A stretch of 64,000 bases of DNA, taken from NCBI GenBank assembly GCA_017577615.1, contig PKRE01000009.1, positions 1-64,000 on the forward strand. Direction: 5' to 3'. How positions within the stretch are numbered: position 1 is the stretch's first letter; each line of letters starts with the position of its first letter. Source of the DNA: Gammaproteobacteria bacterium. Lineage in GTDB: Bacteria > Pseudomonadota > Gammaproteobacteria > Steroidobacterales > Steroidobacteraceae. This document shows, piece after piece, positions 1 to 7,707 of the stretch. The translations under genes and the position numbers were made by a program. The notes beneath the pieces are model-generated. The model searched no databases. It saw only the letters and a program-made list of their open reading frames with translations, and had not been told where the DNA came from.

Positions 1-115
1 TCTCCGCCAGCACCTTCGTCAGCGCCGCCGTCAACGTCGTCTTACCATGGTCAACGTGACCAATCGTGCCTACGTTCACATGCGGCTTCGTGCGTTCAAA
101 CTTCTCTTTGGCCAC
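1..115 (-). CDS. tuf: Elongation factor Tu, N-terminal part (cut by window edge)
   Basis: EF-Tu is the GTPase that delivers aminoacyl-tRNA to the ribosome. Only the first 38 or so codons are present. The reading frame starts at a GTG codon at 115, preceded by GAGG about 8 bases upstream, and encodes AKEKFERTKPHVNVGTIGHV followed by DHGKTTLTAALTKVLAE. This contains the P-loop GHVDHGKT of translational GTPases. It lies downstream of tRNA-Tyr, tRNA-Gly and tRNA-Thr on the same strand, the same arrangement as tufB in enterobacteria, so it is very probably co-transcribed with them. The rest of the gene lies outside the window. Confidence 0.96.
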   Translation of the reverse strand, partial: MAKEKFERTKPHVNVGTIGHVDHGKTTLTAALTKVLAE

Positions 116-189
116 AGCGGCGTCCTCGAAATTAGTGACTAGTGACTAGCGTCAGTAACTACTAGAAATAAAAAGTCAGCGGTCGTGCT

Positions 190-251
190 CAGGGGGCAGG
201 AGATAATCAGAGCGCTAGAGGTCCGATGCTCTGACTATCGCCTATCCCCTG
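190..251 (-). repeat. Imperfect inverted repeat between tRNA-Thr and tuf
   Basis: The left arm reads GATAATCAGAGC and the right arm GCTCTGACTATC, which pair at 11 of 12 positions. An outer CAGGGG/CCCCTG pair extends the structure. It would fold as a long hairpin in the tuf leader after tRNA-Thr is cut out. A role in processing or in tuf expression is inference only. Confidence 0.5.
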
Positions 252-267
252 ATCACGCTCCTGATTC

Positions 268-343
<76 letters not shown>

Positions 344-420
344 CAGGCTTCAACCGGCCAATCTAATCCGGGTCGGCAATCTCAATATCCGCGGAGTGAC
401 TCCGACCTCGCGGCAAGCAA

Positions 421-494
<74 letters not shown>

Positions 495-499
495 AGAGG

Positions 500-585
500 T
501 GGTGGAGGGGGTAGGATTCGAACCTACGAAGGCATAAGCCAGCAGATTTACAGTCTGCCCCCGTTGGCCGCTTGGGTACCCCTCC
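500..585 (-). tRNA. tRNA-Tyr (anticodon GTA), class II
   Basis: This is an 86-base class II tRNA with a long variable arm. The 5' acceptor GGAGGGG pairs with 3' CCCCTCC, discriminator A and encoded CCA follow, and the anticodon loop contains CTGTAAA. It is the first tRNA of the transcript and has a recognisable promoter just upstream. Confidence 0.96.
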
Positions 586-604
586 GCGGACATAAGAGCC
601 GGCT

Positions 605-633
605 ATTGTCTTTGTGAGCCGAGCGAGTGTCAA
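605..633 (-). promoter_or_regulatory. Sigma-70 promoter of the tRNA-tuf operon
   Basis: On the minus strand a perfect TTGACA (633-628) is followed after exactly 17 bases by GACAAT (610-605), about 20 bases before the 5' end of tRNA-Tyr. Spacing and position fit a strong tRNA promoter. Its location also argues against translation of the oppositely oriented downstream gene starting as far upstream as 627. Confidence 0.75.
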
Positions 634-743
634 CATCGGGCTGGCGCTGCGATGATGCACGCTCGCCGCGAGAATCGGGCCGAAGCAGACTCCTTGGGGA
701 AGCCGAGGATCCGGTCAAGACCCTCGCTGGCGGGCCGATATTA

Positions 744-2327
744 ATGAAAGACGCGTTCCGCCGTAAGAGTTTGCCCACATACGAGATGCACTGCCAAGAA
801 TTCGAAACTCGGCTCAAGGCACAGGTCGATTTCCCAAGTCCATCCCGTGTCGCCGCGGAAATCATCGAGCTCGCTCGAGATCCCGACATTGAGATGGCGA
901 AGGTTGCCCAGGCGGTCAGCCGCGACCCCGCCATTGCAGCCAAGATCCTGCGCATTGCGAACTCGGCCTTCTATGCCCAGCGGCGCCCGAGCCAGAACAT
1001 ACGCCAAGCGCTCATCATCATCGGGCTCAATGCCGCCCTGACGCTTGCGCTCAGTTTCTCGCTCGTGCAGCCGTTCCGGGGCGTACGCACGGTTGGCATC
1101 GATTACCCTCGCTTCTGGCGTCGCTCCCTGCTCGCAGCGACCGCCGCACGTGCCTTCAGCGAGCTGGCCAAAGTCGGCCAGCCGGAGGACATTTTCCTCG
1201 CCGGTCTGCTACAGGACTTGGGCGTGCTCGCGGTCGACCGTGTCTGTCGCGACTTCTACGCCGGGCTGCCCGCAGGTGCAACACACGCCGACTGGACGGC
1301 GTACGAAATCCAGCATCTGGGACGCGACCACGCGGTCTACACTGCCCTGCTCCTGCGCTCTTGGAACCTGCCCGAGCGCATCTGTCAGGCGGTCGAGCAC
1401 AGTCACAAGCCGCAAGCGTTGCGGGGCACGACCGAAGAAGGACAGTACGCCCGCTGCATTGCGCTCGGAGGCGACCTGGCTGAGGCGGTACTGTGCGCGG
1501 AATATTCCACACGGATCGGCCTGCTCGCCCGCCGCGCACAGTTGTTCTTCGGCATGAGCCACGAGCTCTTCAACGAGGTCGTCGCACGCATTCTGAGTCT
1601 CATTCCCGAGACCGAAGCACTGTACGAGACGAGCATCCTCGATGCGGAGGAAGCCGAGGATCTTCTGGCGGAAGCTCGCGAGCTCCTGGCCGTCCGCAAT
1701 CTGCACGCGCTTCAGGAGCTCAGCGCGCTTCAGGCCACCACGAGCGTCCTTCTGACGAGGACCGAGGAAGCCGAGGATTCGAGTCGTCGCGACGCTTTGA
1801 CGGGGGTTTTCAACCGCGCTTGGCTGGATCGGGTCCTAGATCGAGAGTTCACTCAAGCGATCGTCTTCGGCCGCGATCTCAGCATCGCACATGTCGACCT
1901 CGATCGTTTCAAGAACGTCAATGATCGTTTCGGTACCCAGGTTGGCGATGCTGTCTTGCGTAACTGCGCTCGTGCGTTGCAGTCGTGCGTACGCGGCAGC
2001 GATCTCGTCGCCCGTTACAGCGGGGAGGAATTCATCGTGGTCCTCCCCGGAGCGTCCGGCGATATCGCCAAGCAGGTCGCACAACGGATGCTCACCGCGC
2101 TGGCAGAGTGCGACCACAGCGAAGTCGCCGGGGACCTCCGCGTGACCGCTTCTATCGGCCTTGCCACCTGTTCGATGAAGCACCGTTTCGCGAGCACACT
2201 GGAGCTGCTCGAGGCAGCCGACCACGCCCTTTACGCAGCAAAGCTCTGCGGACGCAACCGTTACGAGTGCTATGAAGACCTCGCCGATAACCGACGCGCT
2301 TCGGTCGGAGGCAGAAGGTGTGGCTAA
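744..2327 (+). CDS. HDOD domain / GGDEF diguanylate cyclase fusion protein
   Basis: The protein has about 527 residues. The N-terminal two fifths form an HDOD domain (for example FPSPSRVAAEIIELARDPD, then KILRIANSAFY and GLLQDLGVLAVDRV), a family linked to signalling and regulated proteolysis. A coiled linker follows, and the C-terminal part is a GGDEF domain with DALTGVFNRAWLD and the active-site loop RYSGEEF. The SGEEF signature is a tolerated variant, so cyclic-di-GMP synthesis is plausible but untested. The frame is open further upstream to 627, but the ATG at 744 was chosen because upstream codons overlap the divergent tRNA promoter. It looks cytoplasmic, with no membrane segment seen. 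Confidence 0.85.
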   Translation: MKDAFRRKSLPTYEMHCQEFETRLKAQVDFPSPSRVAAEIIELARDPDIEMAKVAQAVSRDPAIAAKILRIANSAFYAQRRPSQNIRQALIIIGLNAALTLALSFSLVQPFRGVRTVGIDYPRFWRRSLLAATAARAFSELAKVGQPEDIFLAGLLQDLGVLAVDRVCRDFYAGLPAGATHADWTAYEIQHLGRDHAVYTALLLRSWNLPERICQAVEHSHKPQALRGTTEEGQYARCIALGGDLAEAVLCAEYSTRIGLLARRAQLFFGMSHELFNEVVARILSLIPETEALYETSILDAEEAEDLLAEARELLAVRNLHALQELSALQATTSVLLTRTEEAEDSSRRDALTGVFNRAWLDRVLDREFTQAIVFGRDLSIAHVDLDRFKNVNDRFGTQVGDAVLRNCARALQSCVRGSDLVARYSGEEFIVVLPGASGDIAKQVAQRMLTALAECDHSEVAGDLRVTASIGLATCSMKHRFASTLELLEAADHALYAAKLCGRNRYECYEDLADNRRASVGGRRCG

Positions 2328-2388
2328 AGACTGTAGGGCGGTAGGCTGTAGAGGTAGGGGTGCTGTATGAGGCACTACTGCCTCCAGC

Positions 2389-3276
2389 CTACCAACCAAG
2401 ATCCACGATCTCCACGTCGTCGCGAGCGAAAGGCTCTCCCAGGAACAAGCTCCCCACACGCGCGAATCGCTCTGCGTTGTCCGTCGCGAGCAGCTGAACC
2501 GATCCCGGCGAATCGGTGCGCAAGAGCCCCCGTTCCTGAAGAGCCAGCTGCAAAGCCACTGCCGTCGTGTGTGCAGAGTCGACCAGCCGTACGCCCTCGC
2601 GTAGCACCTTGCCGAGCGCCTCAGTCAGGACGGGGAAGTGCGTGCAGCCAAGCAAGAGCGTGTCGATGGCGGGATGCTGATCAAACATTGCATCGAGGTA
2701 GCGTCGTGCGATCGCTTCGACGATCGGCCCGGTCGTCCAGCCCTCTTCTGCCAAGGCAACAAACAACGAGCAGGGCTGCCCGATCACGGTCGCGTCCGGT
2801 AGGCGGGCCATGATCGCTCTTTGATACGCTCCGCCGCGGATCGTGCCCTCCGTGGCGATGACCCCAATCTGCCGAGTTGTCGAGGCAGCGCACGCGGCAT
2901 GTGCGCCCGGCTCGATCACCCCCATTACCGGCAACGGTGCATAACGTTCTCGCAGTGCATCGAGCGCCACAGCAGAGGCCGTGTTGCAGGCGATGACTAG
3001 ATACTTGATGCGCCGTCGCACGAGCAGGTCGGCCGCCTGCAGCGAATAGCGCGTCACGGATTGCGGGCTCTTTGTTCCATACGGCAGGCGCGCCGTATCG
3101 CCAAGGTACACAAATCGTTCGTTGGGCAGCTGCTCGCGCAGAGCCCGCAGCACCGTCAACCCGCCCACGCCGGAATCGAACACCCCGATCGGCAAGGAAC
3201 GATCAGACGGTTCGGTTGCTGCAGATCGCTGGCGCGTATCGGCTGGCCCCTTGTCCACCTCTGCTTGCCTGGTCAC
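2389..3276 (-). CDS. murI: Glutamate racemase
   Basis: MurI converts L- to D-glutamate for peptidoglycan precursors in the cytoplasm. The core starts with PIGVFDSGVGGLTVLRAL and carries both catalytic cysteines in their usual contexts, VIACNTASA and LLGCTHFPVL, plus the YLGDTARLPYGTKS loop. Length is normal for the family after a roughly 27-residue non-conserved N-terminal extension. Two GTG codons (3282 and 3276) are possible starts; the second has GGAG at 5 bases and is preferred. The gene converges on the HDOD-GGDEF gene. The short spacer between them is rich in GTAG/CTAC words and has no obvious terminator. Confidence 0.93.
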   Translation of the reverse strand: MTRQAEVDKGPADTRQRSAATEPSDRSLPIGVFDSGVGGLTVLRALREQLPNERFVYLGDTARLPYGTKSPQSVTRYSLQAADLLVRRRIKYLVIACNTASAVALDALRERYAPLPVMGVIEPGAHAACAASTTRQIGVIATEGTIRGGAYQRAIMARLPDATVIGQPCSLFVALAEEGWTTGPIVEAIARRYLDAMFDQHPAIDTLLLGCTHFPVLTEALGKVLREGVRLVDSAHTTAVALQLALQERGLLRTDSPGSVQLLATDNAERFARVGSLFLGEPFARDDVEIVDLGW

Positions 3277-3291
3277 GTCCACTCCGCCGGA

Positions 3292-4267
3292 TCAAAATCC
3301 GAGCAACTTGCTGTAAGTCTCTATGTCTATGTTGCTGCCGCACACGATCAGCGCCACCCGTCGCGCGCCCAGGCGCTCACGTAGCGGCCCGAGCAGCGCC
3401 GCGGTGGCGGCGGCACCCGCAGGCTCAACGGCAAGCTTCGCGTTTCGATGCAAGAAACGCATGGCTGCACGTAGCTCGTCATCCGAGACACGCACGAGCT
3501 CATCAACATTGCGTCGGCAGAGCTCGAACGAGATCGGCTACGCATATGGTGCGCCGAGGCTGTCAGCGATGGTCGAGACTCGCTCGATCGAACAGGCGCG
3601 CCAACCGCGAAGCTGCGATACATGCTGTCCGCCCCGTAGGGCTCGACCCCGAAAACCTCACAGCACGGATTGAGAAGCTTGACCGCAGAGGACACACCTG
3701 AGCACAAGCCGCCTCCGCCGATTGGCACGATGACGGCATCGAGCGAGGGCAGCTGCTCGCAGAGCTCGAGCCCCAGAGTCGCTGTGCCGAGCGCAGTCGT
3801 CCGCCCTTCGAACGGATGGATCAGTGTCCGTCCCGCTTCACGGACGATGGCCTCCACACGCCCGAAAGCTCGGTGGGCATCCGGCGCGAACTCGACCTCC
3901 GCTCCGTACGCTCTGCACAGCTCGACACGCAGGGGGTTGGCGCTCGCGATCATGACCACCTTGGCACTCGTGCCGACCTGCTGCGCAGCGAAAGCCACCG
4001 CGATGGCATGGTTGCCTGCACAGCGACGAGTCCGCGCCGGCGCGCCTCGTCGGATAACGCGAGCACGTTCAACAAGGCAGCGCGCACCTTGAATGTCCCG
4101 GTCAGCTGAAAAAGCTCGAGCTTGAGGTAACACTGCGAGCTCTCACCGAGCTCGCGCGCCACCTCGGGTCCATGAAGAGCAACGACCGGGGTCGTCAGCA
4201 CACGTCCAGTAAGAAGGCTCGCTGCGCTTCGGATCTCTTCGAGTGTCAAAGGACTCGACGCATTCAC
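3292..4267 (-). pseudogene. Threonine/serine dehydratase pseudogene (IlvA/TdcB-like)
   Basis: Three reading frames have to be stitched to recover the family. The N-terminal part (from 4267) contains LELFQLTGTFKVRAALLNVL, whose lysine matches the PLP-binding position. A frameshift near 4020 falls in the conserved V-A-x-S-A-G-N-H stretch. The middle frame then gives AGNHAIAVAFAAQQ, a glycine-rich loop PIGGGGLCSG and VFGVEPYGADSMYRS. A second frameshift lies near 3590, and an in-frame TAG at 3540-3538 interrupts the stretch APYA-stop-PISFELCRRN. The C-terminal part continues to LIVCGSNIDIETYSKLL. Two frameshifts plus a nonsense codon make a single sequencing error unlikely. The region sits immediately upstream of murI on the same strand. 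Confidence 0.88.
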
Positions 4268-4445
4268 GCGAGACGAGCTCCAGATAAACTAGTCCGCGCG
4301 AATGATAGCGGTATTTACGTTTGCGACATAACGCGAGCTCACGCTACTTTCGCGACTCACCAGCAGCGCGGCATAATGTCGCGCGTCGTGTACCAGAGCG
4401 ATCGATACTCGAGCTAAACAACAACGAAGAGTCGAGAGGTTGAAG

Positions 4446-4727
4446 ATGGAGCGACGCTTACACACACGTCATCGTGCGCGCACGGCCGTTTACGTGTCGA
4501 TCCCGGGACGACGGGGCGGCAAGTTGTGTCGAGCGCGCAATTTGAGCGTTAATGGCGTCTTCATCGAAACCCAAGATCTTGGCCTGAAGAAAGGAACCAC
4601 GGTCCAGCTCGCATTCGCCATCAATCTCGGAGTCGTCACGAAAATTCACCGCCGGACGGCGATCGTCGCCCATGTTTCGAACGGCGGCACTGGGCTCATG
4701 ATGGAAAGCCTCACCGGCACACGCTGA
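4446..4727 (+). CDS. PilZ domain protein (cyclic-di-GMP binding)
   Basis: This is a 93-residue single-domain protein. PilZ signatures are visible: RHRAR (RxxxR) near residue 8 and NLSVNG ((D/N)xSxxG) near residue 35, the two motifs that clamp cyclic-di-GMP. The ATG at 4446 has GAGAGG at about 8 bases; a TTG two codons upstream is less likely. It is isolated, so its partner is unknown. A link with the GGDEF protein about 2 kb away is possible but only by proximity. Confidence 0.87.
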   Translation: MERRLHTRHRARTAVYVSIPGRRGGKLCRARNLSVNGVFIETQDLGLKKGTTVQLAFAINLGVVTKIHRRTAIVAHVSNGGTGLMMESLTGTR

Positions 4728-4822
4728 GAGCGCGCCTGACTGGTGCGCTCCGTCCAGCATCAGCGCCCACGCACGATGAGAGCGCGTGAGCCGAGCGCAC
4801 GAGACCCAGGACCGAAGCCAGG

Positions 4823-6889
4823 TTAGAAGCCAGCCGTGAAGCCGACGTAGTAAGTCCGACCGGGGGCCGGCTCGAAGAAGCGATCGTTGGCGCCGTTCAC
4901 GACGACGGAGCCGACATAGTCCTCGTCCGTAAGGTTGTCCACGCGCAGAAACGCTCTCAACGTCCAGTCGCCAATATCCCGGCGCAGTCCCGCGTGCCAG
5001 TTGAGCACCGTGTATTCGTCGGCATAGTCCGTATTTGCGTCGTCGACATAAACCTTGCCCGTGATGCGGGCTTCGATACCGGTTGAGAAGCCGCTGGGCG
5101 CATGTTGCCAATTGAGGTCTGCGTAAAACGAATGCTCCGGCACACCCGGTAAGCGACGTCCGCTAAGATCAAGCCCGGCAAAGTTCACGAAGCTTTCGAA
5201 GCGCCCACGTGTATATGTGTAGGCGGCCGCCACGTCGAACCCGCCGCGGAACACATATTGCGCTGCGAGCTCCACGCCTTCACGTCGCGTCTTGGCCGCG
5301 TTCACGAACGTATTGCGCCCGGGGAACGGCGGCGGTCCGGTCACGATGTCGTCCTTGGTGTCGGAGCGAAACAGCGTGGCAGTGAGACGGCCCGTCTCGC
5401 CGACGATTGCTTTCACGCCGGCCTCGTAGTTCGTGCTAATAGCAGCGTCGAGATCGAAGTTGAGTCCCGGCGAGCCATCCGGTCGATAAGCGAGCTCGGC
5501 AAACGTCGGCGTCTCGAACGCGCGGCCGGCAGCGGCAAACACGTTCACGCGTGGAGTCAGCTCGAACAAGGCGCCGACCACCGGTTGCGTGCTGTCGTAG
5601 CTGATACGCCCGCTGTCATCCGGATTGACGCCGACGACGAAATAATCGTCCACGTCGAAGCGCACTTCGCTGTGGCGTAGCCCGCCTGACAAGACCCATC
5701 GCGATATCGGCCGCCATTGCGCAATGAGATACTGGTTGATGCTGTAGACGGTGTCGTCCTCGTCGCGTCGCAAATCGCCACGTACGCCGCTCGCGTTCAC
5801 GTAGCCCCGTCGACGCTCTTCCATGCGATCGTATTCGATTCCGATCGTCAGCTCGTACGGCCCACCCGCGAGCTGACCTTGGTGATCCCACTGCAGGCTG
5901 CCGCCGCCGAATTTGCGTGCGAGGTCCACCACCCCGCCCGATCCCGTCAGGGCAGTGCTCGGATTCGCAAGATACTGGACGAGGTCGCGATCGCCGTAGT
6001 ACCCCATCAACCGCACTCGGTGGCTTGTGCCGAACGTGCGCGTGTATGCTGCCCCGCCTTGTCTGTGCCGGATCGACTTGCGGGTATTCAACGCAATGGC
6101 GTTCATGCCCGCCTGCCTCGGGTTCTCCTCGAGCTGAGCTCGCGTGAGCCCAAGCGGATCCTCGGTATCCGGCTGATCGAGCACGTTGACGATCGCGGTC
6201 AACGAGGAACGATCGTCAGGCGCATAGTGCAATCTGAGATTCGCGATATCTCGGGTAGCGGAGCTGTGCTCTCGATATCCATCAGTCGTAAAGCGCGAGA
6301 GATTGCCACGCACATCGACAGTTCCGAGGCGCACGCCGAACTGCGATGCATAGCGACGCACCCCATACTCGCCCACGGTCGTGCTCAACTCCAGGGATGG
6401 CTTCTCCACTCGCTCCGCCGTTACGATCTGGATGACACCACCGGAGGAATTGCCATAGAGTGCTGCAAACGGTCCGCGCAGCACTTCCACCCGCTGCGCG
6501 CCGTCGAGATCGAACAAGCCCGTTTGCCCCTGTCCGTCGGGCATCGTGAGCGGGATGCCATCCTGCATGAGCCGCACACCTCGAACCCCGAACGATGCAC
6601 GCGCTCCGAAACCGCGCGAGGACACCTGCAAGTCCTGCGCGTAGTTGTGACGATTCTGCACCACAACGCCCGGTACGCGGCCCAGACTTTCTGACAGGTT
6701 CACGCGCAAGTTGTGCGCGCGCACGGTGTCGCCGCCGATGGCATCGATCGCCGCCGGGGTATGGAAGCTCTCCTGCTCGGTACGCGTTGCGGTGACGACC
6801 ACCGTATGCACGGCCTCGGCCGCAAGCGCGGCCGGCGCGCTGCCGGCAAGCGTGAGTGTGATGCTTGCTGTAATGAACCTGCTGCTCAT
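4823..6889 (-). CDS. pqqU: TonB-dependent outer-membrane receptor, PqqU/YncD-like (probable PQQ importer)
   Basis: The 688-residue protein has a signal peptide ending SAPAALAAEA, a plug domain and a 22-strand-type barrel ending in aromatic GF. Many stretches match what I remember of E. coli YncD (PqqU), the receptor that imports pyrroloquinoline quinone: VQNRHNYAQDLQ, RGFGARASFGVRGVRL, TMPDGQGQT, VEVLRGPFAALYGN in the plug, then AAGRAFETPT, AKTRREGVELA and a C-terminal EDYVGSVVVN...FFEPAPGRTYYVG. This is stronger than generic TonB-receptor similarity. Neighbours support the role: a stand-alone PqqD follows upstream on the same strand, and a PQQ-dependent methanol dehydrogenase lies 5 kb away. 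The assignment rests on recalled sequence similarity, not on a search. Confidence 0.85.
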   Translation of the reverse strand: MSSRFITASITLTLAGSAPAALAAEAVHTVVVTATRTEQESFHTPAAIDAIGGDTVRAHNLRVNLSESLGRVPGVVVQNRHNYAQDLQVSSRGFGARASFGVRGVRLMQDGIPLTMPDGQGQTGLFDLDGAQRVEVLRGPFAALYGNSSGGVIQIVTAERVEKPSLELSTTVGEYGVRRYASQFGVRLGTVDVRGNLSRFTTDGYREHSSATRDIANLRLHYAPDDRSSLTAIVNVLDQPDTEDPLGLTRAQLEENPRQAGMNAIALNTRKSIRHRQGGAAYTRTFGTSHRVRLMGYYGDRDLVQYLANPSTALTGSGGVVDLARKFGGGSLQWDHQGQLAGGPYELTIGIEYDRMEERRRGYVNASGVRGDLRRDEDDTVYSINQYLIAQWRPISRWVLSGGLRHSEVRFDVDDYFVVGVNPDDSGRISYDSTQPVVGALFELTPRVNVFAAAGRAFETPTFAELAYRPDGSPGLNFDLDAAISTNYEAGVKAIVGETGRLTATLFRSDTKDDIVTGPPPFPGRNTFVNAAKTRREGVELAAQYVFRGGFDVAAAYTYTRGRFESFVNFAGLDLSGRRLPGVPEHSFYADLNWQHAPSGFSTGIEARITGKVYVDDANTDYADEYTVLNWHAGLRRDIGDWTLRAFLRVDNLTDEDYVGSVVVNGANDRFFEPAPGRTYYVGFTAGF

Positions 6890-7051
6890 GTCCTCAATGA
6901 TAATCGTGCGGAAAGGCGAGCGAGCGCCCCCCCGCGCGATTCATGATTTTCATGAGCTGCTGACAGACGGTGTGGCCGTTCATCGCAGCCGGCGCGCGGT
7001 CAACGATCCGCGGCACCCGACGGTCAATTCAAGACAACGGGGGCGGATGCC

Positions 7052-7074
7052 ATTCCCTATTCCCCATTCCCTAC
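7052..7074 (-). repeat. GGGAATAGGGAAT-type short tandem repeat after pqqD
   Basis: Directly after the pqqD stop the minus strand reads TAGGGAATGGGGAATAGGGAATG. The same GTAGGGAATAGGGAA word occurs at the 3' end of the efflux adaptor gene near 41.46 kb. This appears to be a genome-specific dispersed repeat. Its function is unknown. Confidence 0.5.
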
Positions 7075-7395
7075 CTAAACGATCCACCCGCGTGCACGTG
7101 CAGCGTTCAAAAACGCTTCGATATCGGCTGCGAGCGTGCCATGCGGGGCGCGCCGCGCCGCTTCGCGCACGATCTGCTCGCGTGTCCGTGACCCGTCGCA
7201 TAAACGGAGGATCGCCACCGCACCTTCATTCAGCTGGACTTTGCCGTCTGCGCATATCAGTACCGAAACCTTGTGCTTGGACCCAGTTGCAACGAGCCGC
7301 ACACCCGCTGCCAGTCGTACGCCGTTGACGGTCGGAGCGGGCCTTCTCTTGCCGCTGGCTCGTCCGCTCCGCTGCCGGCCGCGTTCTGCCGCCAT
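7075..7395 (-). CDS. pqqD: PqqD-family protein (PQQ peptide chaperone / RRE domain)
   Basis: This is a 106-residue protein. The C-terminal 80 residues match PqqD: GVRLVATGSKHKVSVLICAD, then GKVQLNEGAVAILRLCDGS and the tail DIEAFLNAARARGWIV. PqqD holds the precursor peptide PqqA for the radical-SAM enzyme PqqE. The first 25 residues are basic and low-complexity, which is unusual. The ATG at 7395 has GAGAGG at 6 bases. No pqqA, pqqB, pqqC or pqqE is present in the window, so this copy is stand-alone. It could serve a distant pqq operon or be an RRE for another peptide. It is oriented with the PqqU-like receptor. Confidence 0.82.
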   Translation of the reverse strand: MAAERGRQRSGRASGKRRPAPTVNGVRLAAGVRLVATGSKHKVSVLICADGKVQLNEGAVAILRLCDGSRTREQIVREAARRAPHGTLAADIEAFLNAARARGWIV

Positions 7396-7707
7396 GCCGT
7401 TCCTCTCACGCAAGCTGCGTGACCATGAAGCTCTTTGAGCTCCATTTGCTCATGAGCTTCATCGACCGACTGTGCTCAAGCAGATTACGTGCCAGAGTCG
7501 GCCGCCAATCACGCGCCCGGAGAGCGAAGGGGATCCTCGCTGCTCATTCTCTATGACAGCCCACAAAAGCCCGCTATGACGCAGCCAGCGTCCGGCGCAC
7601 GTGCAGGTAGACGAGCCGTCGTAGTGATGTATGGGAGTGATACCGGCGGCAGCCTGGGCTGATCCGGTCAGTCAGCCCTGATCCACATCGCAGCGATTAG
7701 TCGATGA
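7396..7707. other. Intergenic region without a recognised gene
   Basis: No convincing coding potential was seen. It separates the sigma-54 activator from pqqD on the same strand and contains the hairpin at 7656-7678. A promoter for pqqD-pqqU could lie here but no good match was recognised. Confidence 0.5.
7656..7678 (-). terminator. Probable terminator of the sigma-54 activator gene
   Basis: GGGCTGA and TCAGCCC form a 7-base-pair stem with a 9-base loop, 30 bases past the stop codon. No T-run follows, so the termination role is tentative. Confidence 0.4.

Noticed and set aside
627..743. Upstream extension of the HDOD-GGDEF gene to a GTG at 627
   Set aside because: The extra 39 codons overlap the divergent tRNA promoter and show no family similarity.
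6889..6912. Fur box upstream of the PqqU-like receptor
   Set aside because: Only a fragment (ATGATAATCGT) resembles the consensus, too weak to claim iron regulation.
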